Assembly (NCBI RefSeq): GCF_001664485.1
Contig: NZ_CP013630.1
Location: forward strand, 3,475,001-3,539,000
Reading direction: 5' to 3'
From: Rhizobium sp. N324
Lineage (GTDB): Bacteria; Pseudomonadota; Alphaproteobacteria; Rhizobiales; Rhizobiaceae
Length of the DNA: 64,000 nucleotides
Shown piece by piece: positions 8,780-18,319 of the stretch (its first letter is position 1; each line of letters opens with the position of its first letter). Position numbers and translations under genes: made by a program. The notes below the pieces were generated by a model, which did no database searches, was not told the DNA's origin, and saw nothing but the letters and a program-made list of their open reading frames with translations.

Positions 8780-9673
8780 ATGACGGCGACAATCGGCTTC
8801 TCGGAGATGAAAGTCTTCGTCACTGTCGTGGCGAACGAATCCTTCACCGCTGCGGCGCAACGGCTTGAGACAGACAAGGCGCGGGTGAGCCGGATCGTCC
8901 AACGAATGGAGGAGAAACTCGGCGCGCGGTTGCTCAACCGTTCGACGAGGCGCCTCAGCGTAACCGAGGTCGGCAGGGACTATTTCGAGCGCGCGTCATC
9001 GATCCTTGCGGCTGCCGAAGCGGCCGAGGCCGCCGTGGCCAACCAGCATCAGGAACCGCAGGGCCGCCTGAAGATCACGGCAACTCCCGAATTCGGAACC
9101 ACTCGCGTCGACCGCTGGATCGCCGCCTACTTGAAGCAATGGTCGAAGGTCACTGTTGAGACGGTCTACTCGATCCGGTTCGTCGACATCATTCACGAGG
9201 GCATTGACGTCGCCATCCGTCTTGGCACCCTGCCGGACTCGGATCTTTCCGCGCGCAAGCTTGGGGAGATCACCTACGGCCTATACGCAAGCCCGGAATA
9301 TCTTCAGCGGTCCGCCCCGGTGTGGGACGTCGGTGATCTGAACGAGCACGACCTCATCATGAAATCGTCGAAGGGCCGTCCGAGCTGGACCCTCGTCAAC
9401 GGCGAGACGACCGAACACATATTCCGCGCGCCCCGGTGCGCGCTCGACAACATCGTCGCGGCCAGGAACTTGGCTCTATCCGGGCTCGGCATCGCGCACC
9501 TCCCTCGCTTCATGGCAGATCACGACGCTGACCAAGGCACGCTGGTTCGCCTGCTCCCCAACTGGGCAGGCGCGCCCATGCCCGTCCATGCGGTCTTCGC
9601 GTCAACGCGATACATGGATCCGAAAGTAAGAAGCTTCGTCGACCTGTGCCGGGAAGCGTTCGGCCACGACTGA
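8780..9673 (+). CDS. LysR-family transcriptional regulator (second paralogue)
   Basis: 297 residues that align without gaps over nearly their whole length with the LysR at 6834, about two thirds identical by eye. Shared blocks include DKARVSR, RMEEKLGARLLNRSTR, VGRDYFERASSILAAA, EPQGRLK, ARNLALSGLGI and VFASTRYMDPKVR. GGAG precedes the ATG at 8780 by about 8 nt. It is followed by an oxidoreductase (9827) and an SDR (10566) in the same direction, so this looks like a duplicated regulator/reductase module that has diverged. Confidence 0.88.
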   Translation: MTATIGFSEMKVFVTVVANESFTAAAQRLETDKARVSRIVQRMEEKLGARLLNRSTRRLSVTEVGRDYFERASSILAAAEAAEAAVANQHQEPQGRLKITATPEFGTTRVDRWIAAYLKQWSKVTVETVYSIRFVDIIHEGIDVAIRLGTLPDSDLSARKLGEITYGLYASPEYLQRSAPVWDVGDLNEHDLIMKSSKGRPSWTLVNGETTEHIFRAPRCALDNIVAARNLALSGLGIAHLPRFMADHDADQGTLVRLLPNWAGAPMPVHAVFASTRYMDPKVRSFVDLCREAFGHD

Positions 9674-9826
9674 ACGCCGCCTGCTCGAGTGCGCCCGCCC
9701 CGATTGTTGCTTGTCGAAGCAACAGATTGAGTTGCTCCCGGCGTCTAATCCGCTTCGATGGGCATCCTTATGTCTCAAGCCGACGCACGCACCCCAGCGT
9801 CAACGCTTGAAGTCAAAGGAACTCAG

Positions 9827-10525
9827 ATGAAAATCGGAATATTGAATGCAGGCAACGTCGGCGGACGCCTTGCGCGTGCTTGGGCAGCCGCAGGCCACGA
9901 CCTCATGATTGCGAAGGACGGCGAGGATCGGAAACTCGCCCCGCTTTTGGCCGAGTTGGGCAGCAGGGCGCGCCTTGGCACCATCCGGGAGGCCGCCGAA
10001 TTCGGCGAGGTCATCCTGTTCTCGGTCTACTGGCCGCGAGTCGAGGCAATCGTGGCAGAAGTTGGCGACGCCCTCGATGGCAAGGTCGTCATCGAAACGA
10101 TGAACCCGCTCGGCGTCACCTCGGACTTCGTGCACTTCCATGACGTTGAATTCATGCGCGACAGTTCGACTTCCGAGAACCTGCAGCAGCGTTTGCCGAA
10201 GGCACGGATCGTTAAGGGCTTTAACCTTCTCGCCGCCCCGGTCCTCGAAGCGGCCGCATGGTCGAAGGCGCCTGTCGGACCGGCCGTCTTCTATGCATGC
10301 GACGATTCTGCGGCCGGACAGGTAACCCGTACCCTAATCACCGACGCAGGGTTCAGGCCCGTCAATGCAGGGCCTCTCAAAGCCGCCCGCCAGATCGAAC
10401 AGGTCGCCGTACTCTTGCATAAGATCGCAGACAACGAATTCAACGGCGATGCCGATCTCATCCGGTTGGCCATGACGGTCATCGAAGCGGCGCCCGGCCC
10501 CATCGCGCGCGAACGCGTCGCCTGA
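9827..10525 (+). CDS. NAD(P)-binding oxidoreductase, second of the type
   Basis: 232 residues. KIGILNAGNVGGRLARAWAAAGHD is an N-terminal Rossmann motif of the F420/NADP oxidoreductase family. GKVVIETMNPLG and RIVKGFNLL occupy the positions of DQTNYY and VVKGIHNL in the 7910 protein, so the two are related but clearly diverged. The ATG at 9827 was chosen for AAAGGA 6 nt upstream; a longer frame from 9758 adds residues with no family character. It is 40 bp ahead of the SDR gene, suggesting co-transcription. The substrate is unknown. Confidence 0.78.
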   Translation: MKIGILNAGNVGGRLARAWAAAGHDLMIAKDGEDRKLAPLLAELGSRARLGTIREAAEFGEVILFSVYWPRVEAIVAEVGDALDGKVVIETMNPLGVTSDFVHFHDVEFMRDSSTSENLQQRLPKARIVKGFNLLAAPVLEAAAWSKAPVGPAVFYACDDSAAGQVTRTLITDAGFRPVNAGPLKAARQIEQVAVLLHKIADNEFNGDADLIRLAMTVIEAAPGPIARERVA

Positions 10526-10565
10526 CGAAAGCCCCCAGCTCATTTCGAAAACGAAGGAACATCAC

Positions 10566-11330
10566 ATGCAGACACTCAAGGGAAAGACCGCGCTCGTGAC
10601 CGGAGGATCGCGAGGCATCGGCCGGGCGATCGCCGAATGTCTTGCAAGCCAAGGCGCGACCGTCGCCCTCACGTACAAAGCCAGCAAGTCAGGTGCCGAG
10701 GAGGCGGTCAAGACGATCGTGAAAGCCGGTGGCAGCGCGTTCGCACTTCATGCAGATCTGGCCGATGCGGAAGCAATCCCGTCCCTGTTCGAGCACCTTG
10801 ATCGCGAACTCGCAGAACGAAGCGGCGGCACCGCTCTCGATATCCTGGTCAACAACGCTGGCAATTCCGGATGGGGCGGGCTCTCAGACGCCACGCCGCA
10901 AAGCTGGGATGCCATGGTCGCCGTCCATGCGCGTGCGCCGTTCTTTGTCGTGCAGGCGGCGTTGAAGCGGCTTGTCGACGGCGGTCGCATTATCAACGTG
11001 TCCTCTGCCGCGGGCGCTCGCCCTATGGCGGTGGTCCCCATCTATTCGATGGTCAAGGCCGCCATCAACAACTTCACGCATGCGCTCGCAGCGGAACTCG
11101 GACCGCGCCGGATCACGGTGAACGCGGTCGCGCCCGGCTGGATTCGCACGGACATGAATGCGGTCGTCCGTGAGAACGCGGAGATGGTGAAAGCGATCGA
11201 GGCGGATACGGCTCTGAGCAGCTTTGGCGAAACCTCCGATGTCTCCGCCGTCGTCGCGTTTCTGGCCTCCGACGCAGGTCGGTGGGTTACCGCCCAGGTG
11301 ATCGAAGCCAGCGGTGGCTACAAGCTATAA
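10566..11330 (+). CDS. Short-chain dehydrogenase/reductase (SDR)
   Basis: 254 residues of classical SDR type: cofactor motif TGGSRGIG near 13, NNAG near 96, catalytic Ser in INVSSAAG, and YSMVK (YxxxK) near 160; the tail VTAQVIEASGGYKL is usual for FabG-like proteins. The TYKASKSG segment after the second strand has basic residues fitting NADP(H). AAGGAACATC precedes the ATG. It is the last gene of the second LysR module; the substrate cannot be read from the sequence. Confidence 0.85.
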   Translation: MQTLKGKTALVTGGSRGIGRAIAECLASQGATVALTYKASKSGAEEAVKTIVKAGGSAFALHADLADAEAIPSLFEHLDRELAERSGGTALDILVNNAGNSGWGGLSDATPQSWDAMVAVHARAPFFVVQAALKRLVDGGRIINVSSAAGARPMAVVPIYSMVKAAINNFTHALAAELGPRRITVNAVAPGWIRTDMNAVVRENAEMVKAIEADTALSSFGETSDVSAVVAFLASDAGRWVTAQVIEASGGYKL

Positions 11331-11856
11331 CCAACTTCGCTGAAATCAGTACACGGCCCCAACAGGGGCGGCGGCGGATTTGCCGCTGCCCTCGCTCTAG
11401 GTTGCCAGACAAACCGAGGTCGCTCGACTCGTCATGGGGAGCGCCCTCCCCCTCTTTCGGTCAAGTTGCTCTGCCTCGATTCTCGAATTCAACCGATCGG
11501 CGGAAGATCTTCGCCAGTCACATCAGCCAGAAGAGACCTAGTGCTACAACACGATGAAGATCTGAAGATATACTCGCTCCTGATCCCTGGAGTGACGACA
11601 ACGACAACGAGGGCCACTTCAGTTCGACCATCTGGGCAGAAACGAGGACGAAGCCGAGGCGTTTGTTCGGCAGCAGATGGCGGAGGGAATGGGCGACGAT
11701 GACGATGACAGGGAGTCTCGATGAGTTGGCTCGCGCATTTTTCTTCATGGCTCAAAAAGCCCCTAAAATTGCATCAATATCTGCAAAATCTCCTTAGAAT
11801 TGTGTTTGTAAGCTGCGCGGGATCTTCGCAATCAGTTTTGCCAGGGACTGACTACC
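11331..11856. other. Intergenic stretch with a possible gene-tail fragment
   Basis: No complete gene is recognisable. A frame ending near 11722 encodes an acidic tail (DEAEAFVRQQMAEGMGDDDDD) but has a stop close upstream and no start, so it is at most the broken 3' end of a lost gene. The rest shows no coding pattern. Confidence 0.4.
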
Positions 11857-13335
11857 GTGACCCGTCGTTCAATCATACTGTCCGCGATGCTCGCACTCGT
11901 GATCGGCCTCACCGTTGCGATCAGATTTCAGCCCAAATCCATGGTTGGAGTGGAGAGCGCCTTTGCTTCCTGGAATCTGCGCCGGAGCGTTTCGCTCGCC
12001 TTCGATCCACAAAATAAGAGGGGCCGCCCATATGAAAGCGCAAAAATCGTTCGAACCGCAATCCTAAGTTCGGATTTTGGAACTGCGCAAAGAGTGACGG
12101 AAAATATACTCAAGTTGGGGCACTTGCCGAGCCCGAACACAGATCCTGTCACCAAGTTCCTCGATGCTCTTGTTGATCCGACTGATCCGAGCTTCGGGAG
12201 GCAACTGAACGCGTGGGTCGAGAAGAGCCCCGACAGCATGCCCGCTCATTTGGTTCGCGCAAAGTTCTACCACGACGTGGGCTGGCTCCGGCGCGGCCAT
12301 GGATACGTCAATACTGTTAGCGAAGACGAGATGCAGGCCTTCATGGATGCGATGCGAAATGGCGAGGCGGATGTCATTCGAGCGCTTCAGCTTGATGGTA
12401 GTGAACCTTTTCTTCAGTCGCTCCGTCTGGAGATCCTCCGTGGCTACGGCTATTCGGACGAGATGGGCCTGGCTCTTCAAGATAGTGTTTCCAAGTTTCC
12501 AGCGTTCTTTCCTCCCTATGATCTCGTGCTCTCGACCCTGCAGCCGAAATGGGGAGGGAACATCGACACCATGTTCCGCTTCGTCGACCATTTTCGGTCT
12601 ACGGATCCCGACGGCATGGCGACCATGCTTTTGGATGTCGACGTTTATCGCTACCTCTTAAGCACGGCGTCGACGCAATGCCGGGATAATAGTGAGAACA
12701 GCGACTATCAGCGGCTTTCTGACTGTGTTCGTGAGTTCATGAAGGCCAATGCAACTGTCGAGCGCGAGAGCAGGCTCATCGAAGCGTTAGCCGCCATAGG
12801 AAACAAGAACGACTATATCGCCACGAAGGCCGTACAGAAGCTCATTTCCTCTATGATCGACACAGCAGGGTCCGAAATCTATGTCGGGCCGACATTAGAG
12901 GCTGCAGCCAATGCATATGATAGCGATACCCGTCTTATCGAAGACGGCAAATCCCGGAATCACTACATGATCGATAGCCTGGTTGCAGAAACCTGGCTTC
13001 GGCAAGGCAATCTCGACAATGCGCTTACGAAGTACCAGGAGGCGTTGCGCGACCTTCCACTCACCAAATTCCCCTCGACCTCGGAGCAAGACGCCGCAAC
13101 GGCTGAGATCAAGGCGCAACTTGCGAAGGTCTACGCCAAACAGAGGCGCTACGCCGACTCCGCCGATGTGGCGCGCGAGGCGGTTGCTCTCGGGGGTAGT
13201 GCCGAGGCCCAACTTTGGGTGTGCTACGACAATTACTGGCTGAAAAAATATGATGCTGCAGTCAATGAATGCGCGGATATTGTCGATGATCAGGAAAATG
13301 GACTGAGCGCTCGATATTGGCGTGGAGCCGCTTAT

Positions 13336-13339
13336 CGGG
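13336..13339. repeat. 4-bp target-site duplication (CGGG), left copy
   Basis: CGGG occurs directly left of the IS at 13336-13339 and again directly right of it at 14611-14614. A 4-bp duplication fits the IS407 group of the IS3 family. Confidence 0.8.
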
Positions 13340-13357
13340 TGACCTGCCACCGAACTT

Positions 13358-14287
13358 TCATCCGGCAGCGATTAGAGCCCCGGCGGTTTTGAATACGCCA
13401 AGTGGCGCGGTGTGAGCAACCGGCGGAAACGCGAAGCTTTCATCTCGCGCAGCGTTGGAGCCGGTTGCGGCAATGGTATCGGCATAGCTTGCCGGGGTCT
13501 GGTATCCGAGCGATGAGTGCGGCCGGAAGTGGTTGTAATCGTCGGCCCATTCAGCAATGGCGCTTCGGGCATGGTCGAGGCCGAAGAACAGGCTTTCGTT
13601 GAGCAGCTCGTCGCGCATGCGCCCGTTGAAACTCTCGACATAGCCATTCTGCATCGGCTTTCCCGGCGCGATGTAGTGCCACTCGACCTTATGATCTTTT
13701 GACCAGGCAAGGATAGCATTCGAAGTGAGTTCCGTGCCGTTGTCGGAGACGATCATCCCCGGTTTGCCGCGCCGTTCGATCAGCGTCGTCAGTTCGCGAG
13801 CGACGCGACGACCGGAGATCGAGGTGTCCGGGATCGCCGCCAGGCATTCGCGCGTCACGTCATCGACGATGTTGAGCACGCGAAACCTCCTTCCGCAAGC
13901 GAACTGGTCGTGAACGAAATCCAGCGACCAGCGGGCATTGGCCTTCGCTTCGACCAGGATCGGTGCACGCGTGCCGACAGCACGCCGCCGGGCTTTGCGC
14001 TTGCGAACGGAAAGCCCTTCCTCGCGATAAAGCCGGTAGATGCGATTGACGCCGGACGGCTCTCCTTCCCGTCGAAGCAGGACGAACAGTCGCCGATAGC
14101 CGAAACGCCGACGCTCGTTTGCAAGGTCACGCAGCTTTGCCCGCAGCGCCACCTCCGGCGGTCGGCAGGACCGATAACGCACCGTCTTGCGGTCGGCGGA
14201 TATGATCTGGCAGGCCCGCCGCTCCGAAAGACCCATCATGGCCTTCAGATGCGTGACGGCTTCACGCTTGGCGGCAGGCCCTACCAT
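13358..14287 (-). CDS. IS3-family transposase OrfB (DDE integrase core)
   Basis: 309 residues. An N-terminal HTH_21-type region ([22 protein letters not shown]) is followed by an rve integrase core. Catalytic residues: the first Asp in WSLDFVHDQ near 120, the second in [10 protein letters not shown] near 180, and Glu in [17 protein letters not shown] near 216. The ATG at 14287 overlaps the orfA stop, so OrfB is probably made mainly as an OrfAB fusion by -1 frameshifting. Confidence 0.93.
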   Translation of the reverse strand: MVGPAAKREAVTHLKAMMGLSERRACQIISADRKTVRYRSCRPPEVALRAKLRDLANERRRFGYRRLFVLLRREGEPSGVNRIYRLYREEGLSVRKRKARRRAVGTRAPILVEAKANARWSLDFVHDQFACGRRFRVLNIVDDVTRECLAAIPDTSISGRRVARELTTLIERRGKPGMIVSDNGTELTSNAILAWSKDHKVEWHYIAPGKPMQNGYVESFNGRMRDELLNESLFFGLDHARSAIAEWADDYNHFRPHSSLGYQTPASYADTIAATGSNAARDESFAFPPVAHTAPLGVFKTAGALIAAG

Positions 14288-14547
14288 TTTTTTGCAAGAA
14301 GCTCGCGGAGCGCGGCCGCATCCAGCATCTGTTCGGCCAGCAGCTTTTTCAGCCTGGCGTTCTCGTCCTCAAGCGCCTTCAGCCGCTTGGCCTCGGACAC
14401 TTCCATACCACCGTATTTGGCTTTCCAGTTGTAAAACGTCGCTTCCGAAATCCCGTGCTTACGGCAGAGGTCGGCCGCCTTCGCACCAGCCTCCTGCTCC
14501 TTCAGCACCGCAATTATCTGCTCTTCGGTAAATCTCTGCTTCTTCAT
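14281..14547 (-). CDS. IS3-family transposase OrfA (HTH protein)
   Basis: 88 residues of the HTH_Tnp_1/IS911-OrfA type: [19 protein letters not shown], then [20 protein letters not shown] (recognition helix), then a leucine-rich coiled coil ([19 protein letters not shown]) used for dimerisation. It overlaps orfB by 7 bp. Confidence 0.92.
   Translation of the reverse strand: MKKQRFTEEQIIAVLKEQEAGAKAADLCRKHGISEATFYNWKAKYGGMEVSEAKRLKALEDENARLKKLLAEQMLDAAALRELLAKKW
14287..14293 (-). other. A7 slippery site for OrfA/OrfB frameshift
   Basis: Seven A residues on the coding (minus) strand directly precede the orfA stop (AAAAAAATGGTAG), where a -1 slip moves ribosomes into orfB. This is the usual arrangement in IS3-family elements. 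Confidence 0.65.
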
Positions 14548-14958
14548 TCGTCCGTCCTTTGATGGGCCGGACTCTAATCAATTCTGGAGGAAATTCGCAG
14601 TGGCAGGTCACGGGAACTACAGGACGACGACAACGCGATCAAGGAGCTAAGCGTCGTCGCGGAATCGAAGAGTAACTGGCGAGTATCGGCCGCAATTGAC
14701 CTGTCGATGCTCTATTTCGGTCAAAACGACAATAACGCAGCCCTCAACGTGCTGAATAAGTACGACTACCTGTATGATCTCAAGGCGGCTGGGAAAGATG
14801 ACGTCGCCGTAGCATTCAACAACAGGTGCTATGCCTATATGGAGCTGGGGGATTATAAAAAGGCCTTGGACGACTGCACCAACTCCCTCGCCAACGGAAA
14901 CATCCCCGATGCATATAAGAAACAGCAGGAGCTGTTGAAACTGATTGCGTCCCGCTGA

Positions 14959-15258
14959 TGCAGCAGTCGACGCGCGTCCAATGGCAATCGGCCAAAGCTT
15001 CTTGGAAAGGGGCCCGTTACCGTCCGACCTTCGATCTCCAGATTGGATCGATAGGCTTGTACCTGCAAGAATCTGAACTGGTGGGCGCGACGTCCGACTC
15101 GCGGCACAGGCCGCGATAGCGCCTCGAACAGCCCGCATCCTCAACTCACCGAGCTTCCACATCCCCTCGTTAGCAATTTATTGACCATAACCTGGCTTTA
15201 CTGAGCCCGATGGAGTCGGAATTCCCGCCCGTCGTCGCGTGTTCGGTGTGAGACGGGT
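14959..15258. other. Intergenic stretch, no gene seen
   Basis: No open frame here resembles a protein, and I see no strong hairpin terminator after the TPR gene. The right end should contain the promoter of the peptidase-like gene at 15259. Confidence 0.5.
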
Positions 15259-16659
15259 TTGTTCGTGTTGAAGTATTCACTGCAAGATTTGTCAGGCGGA
15301 ATTGCCACGCTTCTGTCGCGTGCGGAGCGATTCGCAGCGCAGACCATTCTGCCGGCTCTGTTGGCGCTGCCGGCACTTGTCGGTTCCGCATCATTTGCCT
15401 CAGCTGAGGATCGTGCCCTGAAGCTGTTCTTTACCCATACGGGCGAGAAGGCGACGATTACTTACAAGCGCGACGGAAAGTTCGATGCCAAGGGCCTTGC
15501 CCAGATCAACCGGTTTCTGCGCGACTGGCGAAGGAACGAGCCGACCCGGATGGATCCCCGGTTGCTCGACCTGGTCTGGGAAGTGTACAAGCGCAGCGGC
15601 GGCAAGGATTACATCCACATCGTGTCCGCCTATCGCTCTCCCACCACCAACAACATGCTCCGCAACCGCTCGCGCAGCACCGGTGTCGCCAAGAAGAGCC
15701 AGCACATGCTTGGCAAGGCGATGGATTTCTACGTTCCCGGCGTGAAGCTTGCAACGCTGCGGGCGCTTGCCATGCAGATGCAGGTCGGCGGTGTCGGATA
15801 TTATCCGACCTCCGGATCGCCCTTCGTGCATCTCGACGTCGGCAATGTCAGGGCCTGGCCGCGCATGTCGCGGCAGGAACTCGCGCGCATATTCCCGAAT
15901 GGGCAGACGATGCACCTCCCGGCCGATGGCCGGCCGCTGCCGGGATACAATCAGGCGGTTGCGAATTACAAGAAACGCGGCGGCCCCGCCTCGATCCAGA
16001 TCGCCAGCACCGCTGGTGAAGACGAAGAGGTGGTGGTGTCGACCAGGTCGAGCCGCGGCACCACGGACGGCAACCTCGTGACGGCGCTTCTGCCGACGCC
16101 GAAAAGCCGGGCCTTGAATGCGCTCGCGCTGCAGACCGGCGCGGCCGAGCGGGATGACAAAGGCGCCGTTCCGGATGTTTCATCTTTGCAGATTCCGATA
16201 CCGGCGATGCGGCCGGTCGCCCTTGCGCACGACGCCGATGTGGACGACGAACTGGAGACGGCGTCGATCGGCCCGATTTCAGCACTTCCGGAGAGACCGG
16301 CGTCGGCATTGCCTGTTCACGCCCGCTTCCATCCCCGCGTTGCTGCACCGGAGGCCTCCAGGCAGGACGCTGGTATGATCGCCGCCCTGCCGATGACCGC
16401 TTCCTGGGAAGAAGCAGATTTCCTCGGATCGACCTCCGACGCGGCGCTGATGAAATGGGCGCTGCATTCTCCAGGCGAACCGATGGGGTTGAGCGCGCCG
16501 CGTATCTCCCCCCGCGCGGTTCATCGTGAAGCGAATTTGGCGACATCGGGTGAGGATGTCATTCCGGTCGCCGCCAGGGGGCCGGTCGCCGCCAGCGGCC
16601 CGGTCGCCGCCAGAGGCCCGTTCGATGCCAGCCGGTTTACATCGGCTCCAGAGGGCTGA
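15259..16659 (+). CDS. DUF882/YcbK-like (M15-type) cell-wall endopeptidase with long C-terminal extension
   Basis: 466 residues with a hydrophobic export segment (about 28-50, ending FASAED). Residues 50-230 match the DUF882/peptidase_M15_2 family, with zinc ligands in SQHMLGKAMDF (HxxxxxxD) and FVHLDVG (HxD), plus VSAYRSPTTNNMLR. Relatives such as E. coli MepK cleave peptidoglycan cross-links in the periplasm. The last ~220 residues are low-complexity, ending in near repeats of VAARGP/VAASGP encoded by a ~24-bp tandem repeat at about 16570-16622. The start is TTG at 15259 or GTG at 15265; neither has a clear ribosome site, so it is uncertain. Confidence 0.82.
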   Translation: MFVLKYSLQDLSGGIATLLSRAERFAAQTILPALLALPALVGSASFASAEDRALKLFFTHTGEKATITYKRDGKFDAKGLAQINRFLRDWRRNEPTRMDPRLLDLVWEVYKRSGGKDYIHIVSAYRSPTTNNMLRNRSRSTGVAKKSQHMLGKAMDFYVPGVKLATLRALAMQMQVGGVGYYPTSGSPFVHLDVGNVRAWPRMSRQELARIFPNGQTMHLPADGRPLPGYNQAVANYKKRGGPASIQIASTAGEDEEVVVSTRSSRGTTDGNLVTALLPTPKSRALNALALQTGAAERDDKGAVPDVSSLQIPIPAMRPVALAHDADVDDELETASIGPISALPERPASALPVHARFHPRVAAPEASRQDAGMIAALPMTASWEEADFLGSTSDAALMKWALHSPGEPMGLSAPRISPRAVHREANLATSGEDVIPVAARGPVAASGPVAARGPFDASRFTSAPEG

Positions 16660-16696
16660 CCGCGGTCATCATGGAAGCATGCGAGCGACCTTGCGG

Positions 16697-17224
16697 TCAG
16701 TCGCAGACGATGCCGTAGATTTCGCGATATTGGTCCAACTGTTCTTTCGGGCCGGCCAGCAGCAGCGGGCAAGCGGTGTAGTTTCCCTTCACTTTCCCTT
16801 TCTCGGTATACATCCAGTCGAAGATATCCGACTTCTCGAACTCGACGCGATCATCGGGCTTGATGTTGTGGATGTACTCAGGCGTATCGCTGAGAAGAGC
16901 GGTGAAATGGTCACCCGATGCCTTGATCTGGTAGACCCACATGAATTCCACATTCGGCGCCATCTGGTCGGTGGTCAGCGCCACGCCCTTCGCCTTGTCC
17001 GTGAAACCGAGCTTGATGCTGTAATTTTCGGTTCCCGGCGGTGGATTTCGCAGTTTGTCGAGGAAGCCGTCCAACTCCCTTATGGATTTCTCATGGGCTT
17101 TGGCCATGGCCGGATCGCCGGGCGCGATCAACTGGACGTTGTCGGTGGCCAGAGCACGTTCGCTGGGAATGACCAGAACGAATAGGCCAAGCATCGAGAA
17201 GACCGAAATGACGTTGCGCAACAT
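16697..17224 (-). CDS. Secreted DUF2314-domain protein
   Basis: 175 residues with a signal peptide (about 1-26, ending ERALA). The mature protein matches the DUF2314 pattern: DPAMAKAHEKSIRELDGFL, FMWVYQIKASGDHFTALLSD, then DWMYTEKGKVKGNYTACPLL. The family is found in the periplasm or outer envelope of many bacteria with no defined activity. It is convergent with the DUF882 gene (37 bp between stops). Confidence 0.8.
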   Translation of the reverse strand: MLRNVISVFSMLGLFVLVIPSERALATDNVQLIAPGDPAMAKAHEKSIRELDGFLDKLRNPPPGTENYSIKLGFTDKAKGVALTTDQMAPNVEFMWVYQIKASGDHFTALLSDTPEYIHNIKPDDRVEFEKSDIFDWMYTEKGKVKGNYTACPLLLAGPKEQLDQYREIYGIVCD

Positions 17225-17345
17225 TCGATGGGTCCAAGATTGTTGTGACTATGTGACGCAACATAGCTATCTGCGGTTGATCTTCAATATCGGCTTGATG
17301 CACCGGCGGCGCCGCTGCTAGCCTTCCGATGTTGGGGAGAATGGG

Positions 17346-17654
17346 ATGGTTACTGACGAGTGGGTTGAACTGTGTGTCATGTTTTGCGCGGCAGGCGGCT
17401 TTTGCGCCTACAGCTGGTATTGGTGCATCCGGTCGATCATCTTCTACCGCAAAAACGGCTATGATTTCAGCCAGGATTTCGGCCCTAAAATATCCTGGTC
17501 CGGTGGTGGGGGCGATGATCGCCTGTTGGCGACGCCGAAATCGAAGTTCCTGATCGCCATGCCTTTTTCCGTGGTGGCAACCTCTTTCATGTTGCTCTTC
17601 ACGGTTTTGGCTCTGGCGGGGATTATCAAACTTTGTCTCGATTGCCGTCCATAG
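17346..17654 (+). CDS. Small membrane protein, two transmembrane segments
   Basis: 102 residues: a hydrophobic helix near 8-32, a polar loop (FYRKNGYDFSQDFG), and a second helix near 72-95. GGGGAGAATGGG precedes the ATG. The family was not recognised. The reverse strand carries a longer frame, but the hydrophobic pattern and ribosome site favour this one. Confidence 0.6.
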   Translation: MVTDEWVELCVMFCAAGGFCAYSWYWCIRSIIFYRKNGYDFSQDFGPKISWSGGGGDDRLLATPKSKFLIAMPFSVVATSFMLLFTVLALAGIIKLCLDCRP

Positions 17655-17660
17655 CGCGGC

Positions 17661-17927
17661 GTGCTCGCCAAGAGGCAAGGCACATCCCTTGCCGATTTCG
17701 CCGAAAGCGTATTGCGTTCCTATGCCGATAAAGCGGAACGCGCGATCCGCGAGCATACCGAGGATGAAAGCCGCTGGCAGCGTTATCTTGAAACCTGGGT
17801 TTCGCGGCCTTGGGCCGGATGCCGGAGCCGCGTTAGCACCGTGTTAGCGCGCGTGATCTACTGTCATGACGCCAAGGGTCTGGTTATCCATTACAACCGG
17901 GGCAAGCAGAGTGGCGACGAGCCCTGA
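17661..17927 (+). pseudogene. Truncated antitoxin-like (ribbon-helix-helix type) fragment
   Basis: The start LAKRQGTSLADFAESVLRSYADKA and ESRWQRYLET resemble the middle and end of CopG/RHH antitoxins of chromosomal toxin-antitoxin pairs, but the DNA-binding N-terminal strand is missing. After about residue 48 the sequence loses family character. No toxin partner follows. I treat it as a remnant; the family assignment is tentative. Confidence 0.35.
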
Positions 17928-17952
17928 AACGTCGACGGCTGACGGAGGTCAC

Positions 17953-18276
17953 ATGAAACTGGTTCCAGGCGGCTTGATATTGTCGTGTGCCATACTGCTG
18001 TCCGGCGAGCCGGGATTCGCCGCCTCCGGCGGATGGCAGTCGGATGGCCAAGGCACGAGATACTGGCACGTCACTCCCCCGCCCGGGCAATGCAACATCA
18101 GCCAGGCAAAAAACCGGGCGCTGCGGGCTGGCATCTATCGTAGCGAGATCATACAGCAGGATGACAATGTCATCGTGCTCAGAGGTCTGGATCAATCGGG
18201 CGACCGGCGCGAGATCGGCTTCGCCAACATCAGGGGATGCCCCGAGTTGGATGGCTATGAGGATCAGCGCCCCTGA
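17953..18276 (+). CDS. Small secreted protein, unknown
   Basis: 107 residues with a signal peptide (about 1-22, ending GFAA). The mature part has two cysteines (GQCNIS, RGCPEL) that could form a disulfide. A strong GGAGGT lies 4 nt before the ATG at 17953, which decided the start over longer upstream frames. No family is recognised. Confidence 0.65.
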   Translation: MKLVPGGLILSCAILLSGEPGFAASGGWQSDGQGTRYWHVTPPPGQCNISQAKNRALRAGIYRSEIIQQDDNVIVLRGLDQSGDRREIGFANIRGCPELDGYEDQRP

Positions 18277-18319
18277 GGGCATGGCCGGAGTTTGTTCAAC
18301 GAACGCTGCGACCGGATAG

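Larger units (their letters stand above)
13340..14610 (-). mobile_element. IS3-family insertion sequence (IS407-like), 1271 bp, complete
   Basis: Imperfect terminal inverted repeats start with TGACCTGCCAC at each end and continue to GATTAGAG about 30-40 bp inward. The element is flanked by the direct repeat CGGG. It carries two overlapping minus-strand frames, orfA (HTH) and orfB (DDE), with an A7 slippery run at their overlap. All parts look intact, so it may be active. It interrupts the TPR-type gene at 11857. Confidence 0.93.
11857..14958 (+). pseudogene. TPR/DUF4034-like membrane-anchored protein, split by an IS3-family element
   Basis: The 5' part is 11857-13339 and the 3' part 14615-14958. 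Removing the IS and one copy of the CGGG duplication restores one frame of 608 codons that reads R-E-L-Q-D-D across the joint. The protein has an N-terminal membrane segment (about 5-22). A middle region (WLRRGHGYVNTVSEDEM, LQPKWGGNIDTMFRFVDHF) resembles DUF4034. TPR-like helices follow (NALTKYQEALRDLP; CYAYMELGDYKKALDDC after the insertion). The start is GTG. As it stands, translation ends inside the IS at 13392 after 511 codons. Because the frame is otherwise intact, the insertion looks recent. The function of the parent gene is unknown. Confidence 0.85.

Noticed and set aside
5758..18300. Integrated island bounded by a duplicated tRNA-Arg 3' end
   Set aside because: I found no second copy of the TTCGAATCCTGTCGGGTGCG end downstream and no integrase gene, so an island with attachment sites is not supported.
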